A program made the translations under genes and the position numbers. A stretch of DNA of 64,000 nt from Rhodomicrobium sp. GTDB lineage: Bacteria; Pseudomonadota; Alphaproteobacteria; Rhizobiales; HXMU1428-3. How positions within the stretch are numbered: position 1 is the stretch's first letter; the number at the start of each line of letters is the position of its first letter. The notes under the pieces are model-generated. The model did no database searches. It was not told the origin of the DNA and saw nothing but the letters and a program-made list of their open reading frames with translations. The stretch spans positions 124,001 to 188,000 of the forward strand of contig BQJK01000003.1 of assembly GCA_021604665.1 (NCBI GenBank). The letters are read 5' to 3'. This document shows, piece after piece, positions 60,992-64,000 of this stretch.

Positions 60992-63900
60992 ATGGCGACA
61001 CAATCAAGTCAGCAAAGTTATGATCCTATTGTCTCCATCTCGTCGAGCATTGGGGTTCCAAGACAAATGTCGAAATCATTAGACCAATTTACTGCAGAGC
61101 TGTTGGCGAGCATTAAATGGACCGATTACGATGCTGTGCCTGAAGAGATTTATAAGGTGCTGGTTGAGCAATGTTTCGCCTTTGTGCAGCAGCGCCCTGT
61201 TCACCAATCCAAATTAATGATTGATAACCACAAATTTGTGGAAGACAGCAACCTGGCTTATGACAGCTTCACGGTCATTAATCTTCTTAATGATGATGTG
61301 CCGTTTCTGCTTGATTCTGTGCTTGGGGAATTGCAAGCGCGTGGCATTACCGTGCATATGGTGCTGCACCCGATTATCACCGTAAAGCGTGATAGCACTG
61401 GTAAGCTGTTATCACTGCATGATGCGATGGAGCAGGGCGGGCCTGATATTCATAAAGAGAGTTTTATCTCTCTGCATGTAGAGGAGCTTTCCAGCTCTGT
61501 TATTGCTGAGCTTGAGACCGCGTTGATGGGGTTGATGAAGCGAGTGCAAATGGTTGTGCAGGATTGGCTGCCAATGCGCAACCGACTGACTTCTGTTGCT
61601 TCTGGCCTTTCTAATAACACCGTGAAAGTTTCGCTCGATCAACTGTCTGAATCGATCCAGTTTTTGCGCTGGGCTCTTGATAATAACTTTACTTTCCTCG
61701 GCATGCGAGAATATGTGCTGAAGGGCAAAAGTTCGACCGCGCAGTTAAAGCCTAAAAAAGGCACCGGGCTTGGTATGCTACGCGATGTTGATATGAAGGT
61801 TCTGCGTCGTGGTAAAGAGCTGAGCCATATGACGCCGGAAGTGCGCAAGTTCTTCTTTTCTCCTGAGCCGATCATTATTGCGAAAGCGAATATTAAATCT
61901 GATATCCATCGCCGCTCCTACATGGATTATATCGGGGTGAAGCTTTATAATCAGAGCGGTGAACTGGCGGGTGAGCTGCGGGTTGTCGGGCTGTTTACGT
62001 CTTCTGCTTATTCCAGCCGTGTTTCAACCATTCCGTTGCTGCGGCAAAAGCTGGATTTTGTTCTCGATACATCTGGCTCTGCCCGGGAAAGCCACACAGG
62101 CAAGGCGCTAACGAATATTATTGAAACCTTCCCGCGGGATGAGCTTTTCCAAATTTCAAATATGATGCTGGCGTCTTACGCCAAAGAGATTGAGACGCTG
62201 GATCATGCACCGCGCGTGAAAGTTCTAAAGCGGGTGGATGAATTTGATCGCTTTGTTTCGTTGTTGGTTTATATGCCGCGTGACCGGTTCTCGACGACGA
62301 TAAGAGAGAATGTCGGAGAATTTCTCGCCAAGCAATATAACGGGCGCGTTAGTGCCTTTTACCCTTATTTCGCTGAGGCGCCTTATGTGCGCATACATTA
62401 TATTATCGGCCGGGATACGGGAAAGACACCGCAGCGCTCTACTAAACTTTTGGAAGAGGGTATCCGTGAAATTTCGCGCCGGTGGGAAGACCGCATGCAG
62501 GTGGCGATTAGTGAGATCCATGAAGGGGATGAGACGGATATTCTGCTGGAGCAATATCGCAGTGCTTTCCCGGTTGGATATCAGGAAAATTATGGCACTG
62601 AGCGGCTGCTTGATGACATTCATATTATTGAAGAGATGGATGAAAACCGGCCAACCGCTGTGGCATTCCATAGCTCTTCCTCGGGCAAGCGCGAGCAGGT
62701 TGAAGTGACCCTTTATAATCTGGGTGAGGCCATTCCGCTTTCGCGCCGGGTGCCGATATTTGAAAATCTTGGCTTTAATGTCATTGATGAGCGCAGCTAT
62801 ATGATTGTGCCGGATAAAGGAGAAGGGCAGCCACCAGTTTGCCAGCATATCATGCGGCTGGAAACGCGCAGCGGTGCGGCGCTTAATCTTGATACGCTGC
62901 GTGTGCCATTGACGGAGGCCTTTATGGCTGTCTGGTCTGGCCGGGCGGCAGATGACCGTTATAATGAGCTGATCACTTTAACGGCTATGCCATGGCAGGA
63001 TGCAGCGATTATCCGCGGGCTTAGCCATTATCTAAGGCAGATCAATGTACCTTACGACCAGAGCTATTTGTCTCAGGTTATGGTGCGCTACCCACAATTG
63101 GCGCGTAAGCTGATTGAGCTGTTCCATGCCCGGTTTGATCCGCAAAAACAGAAAACTTCCAGCCGCAAGGTTAAGGCGCTGAGCAATAAGATTGAGGCGG
63201 CGCTTGAGGATATACCGAGCCTTGATGAAGATCAGATTATTCGTCATTTCCGTAACTTGATGATGGCAATGCTGCGCACCAATGTTTACCAGCTGAGTGC
63301 TGATGCTGAAGAGCCGCAGACTATGGCCTTCAAGTTTGATAGTCATCAGGTTGAAGGCATGCCTGAGCCTTGTCCCTTTAGGGAAATTTTTGTTTATTCA
63401 CCGAAGGTGGAAGGTGTCCATCTGCGCTTTGGTAAAGTGGCGCGTGGTGGGCTGAGATGGTCTGACCGGCCGCAAGATTTCCGAACTGAAGTTTTGGGGC
63501 TTGTGAAGGCGCAGCTTGTGAAAAACTCAGTCATTGTGCCAACTGGCTCCAAGGGTGGGTTTGTGCCGAAGGATATGCCAGATGAGCCGAGCCGCGAAGA
63601 GTTCATGGCCTATGGTATTAAAGCTTATAAAGCCTTTATTTCTGGATTGCTCTCTATCACTGATAATCTAGAGGGCAAAAAAATCATCCCGCCGCAAAAC
63701 ACGGTGCGTTATGATGATGATGACCCGTATCTGGTCGTGGCAGCTGATAAGGGCACAGCCAGTTTCTCTGATATAGCTAATGAAATTTCTACTGAACATG
63801 GGTTCTGGCTTGGGGATGCATTTGCCTCAGGTGGTAGCCAGGGTTATGACCATAAGAAAATGGGCATCACAGCTCGCGGGGCTTTTGAAGCTGTTAAGCG

Positions 63901-64000
63901 CCATTTCAGGGAAATGGATATCAATATTGAGCAAGACCCTTACACGGTAATTGGTGTTGGCGATATGTCTGGTGATGTATTTGGCAATGGCATGTTGCTT
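60992..64000 (+). CDS. gdhB: NAD-specific glutamate dehydrogenase, large type, 5' part
   Basis: The first 1003 codons of a GDH of about 1600 residues; the frame is open to the end of the window. It oxidises glutamate to 2-oxoglutarate with NAD. The large N-terminal regulatory domain (with ACT-like parts, about 1-680) is followed by the catalytic core beginning with VEGVHLRFGKVARGGLRWSDRPQDFRTE (in parts, about 806-833), LVKAQLVKNSVIVPTGSKGGFVPK and GDMSGDVFGNGM at the edge. ATG 60992 gives MATQSSQQSYDP before the first conserved segment; the ribosome binding site is modest. Confidence 0.96.
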   Translation, partial: MATQSSQQSYDPIVSISSSIGVPRQMSKSLDQFTAELLASIKWTDYDAVPEEIYKVLVEQCFAFVQQRPVHQSKLMIDNHKFVEDSNLAYDSFTVINLLNDDVPFLLDSVLGELQARGITVHMVLHPIITVKRDSTGKLLSLHDAMEQGGPDIHKESFISLHVEELSSSVIAELETALMGLMKRVQMVVQDWLPMRNRLTSVASGLSNNTVKVSLDQLSESIQFLRWALDNNFTFLGMREYVLKGKSSTAQLKPKKGTGLGMLRDVDMKVLRRGKELSHMTPEVRKFFFSPEPIIIAKANIKSDIHRRSYMDYIGVKLYNQSGELAGELRVVGLFTSSAYSSRVSTIPLLRQKLDFVLDTSGSARESHTGKALTNIIETFPRDELFQISNMMLASYAKEIETLDHAPRVKVLKRVDEFDRFVSLLVYMPRDRFSTTIRENVGEFLAKQYNGRVSAFYPYFAEAPYVRIHYIIGRDTGKTPQRSTKLLEEGIREISRRWEDRMQVAISEIHEGDETDILLEQYRSAFPVGYQENYGTERLLDDIHIIEEMDENRPTAVAFHSSSSGKREQVEVTLYNLGEAIPLSRRVPIFENLGFNVIDERSYMIVPDKGEGQPPVCQHIMRLETRSGAALNLDTLRVPLTEAFMAVWSGRAADDRYNELITLTAMPWQDAAIIRGLSHYLRQINVPYDQSYLSQVMVRYPQLARKLIELFHARFDPQKQKTSSRKVKALSNKIEAALEDIPSLDEDQIIRHFRNLMMAMLRTNVYQLSADAEEPQTMAFKFDSHQVEGMPEPCPFREIFVYSPKVEGVHLRFGKVARGGLRWSDRPQDFRTEVLGLVKAQLVKNSVIVPTGSKGGFVPKDMPDEPSREEFMAYGIKAYKAFISGLLSITDNLEGKKIIPPQNTVRYDDDDPYLVVAADKGTASFSDIANEISTEHGFWLGDAFASGGSQGYDHKKMGITARGAFEAVKRHFREMDINIEQDPYTVIGVGDMSGDVFGNGMLL

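Overview
The window looks like chromosomal DNA of an alphaproteobacterium. The evidence is a parA-parB pair, a haem operon in which hemC and hemD are followed by a Mic60/mitofilin-like gene and hemY, aerobic-type (CobN) cobalamin synthesis, PhaR/phasin polyhydroxyalkanoate genes, a large NAD-dependent glutamate dehydrogenase, and CobW/CobP/CobU genes of the Pseudomonas denitrificans type. I cannot place it to genus. Both ends cut genes: parA at the left and the NAD-glutamate dehydrogenase at the right. I see no phage, insertion sequence, CRISPR array or other mobile element.

Layout. 1-1.6 kb: chromosome partitioning (parA, parB). 1.9-4 kb: a small membrane protein, phaR, and a phasin gene with PhaR-like operators upstream. 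4-6.2 kb: gpsA and tsaD. 6.5-12 kb: hemC-hemD-mic60-hemY. 12-29.3 kb: a cobalamin block (cobL, cobK, cobB, a DUF1636 gene, cobC, cobD/cbiB, cobQ, cobO, cobN, cobW, cobP, cobU, cobV) interrupted by an acetyltransferase and a glyoxalase-fold gene. The block covers corrin-ring late steps, cobalt insertion (one chelatase subunit), amidation, adenosylation and nucleotide-loop assembly. The early methyltransferases (cobA, I, G, J, M, F, H) and chelatase subunits cobS/cobT must lie elsewhere. 29.6-34.5 kb: an orphan iron-binding periplasmic protein, murJ-trpS, and oxyR.

34.8-39.3 kb: an unknown protein, a CRP-type regulator next to a class III adenylate cyclase, and three small secreted proteins. 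Two of these are paralogues, each with a CRP-type palindrome at nearly the same place upstream. This self-contained cAMP module is the most interesting part of the window. 39.5-48.5 kb: a three-domain lysophospholipid transporter/acyltransferase/acyl-ACP synthetase, ilvA, a secreted serine protease, a TetR regulator, leuC and an acetyltransferase.

48.8-56.6 kb: an extended rplS, a Trm112-like protein, a LON-domain protein, a CnoX-like thioredoxin with an SxxC site, tRNA-Gly(GCC), a secreted caspase-fold protein and a secreted D-Ala-D-Ala dipeptidase that share SH3b domains, and a D-2-hydroxyacid dehydrogenase. 56.9-64 kb: a secreted, very basic protein made of about 14 degenerate repeats with an attenuator-like hairpin in its leader, then lemA and two TPM-domain genes, then the start of the NAD-glutamate dehydrogenase.
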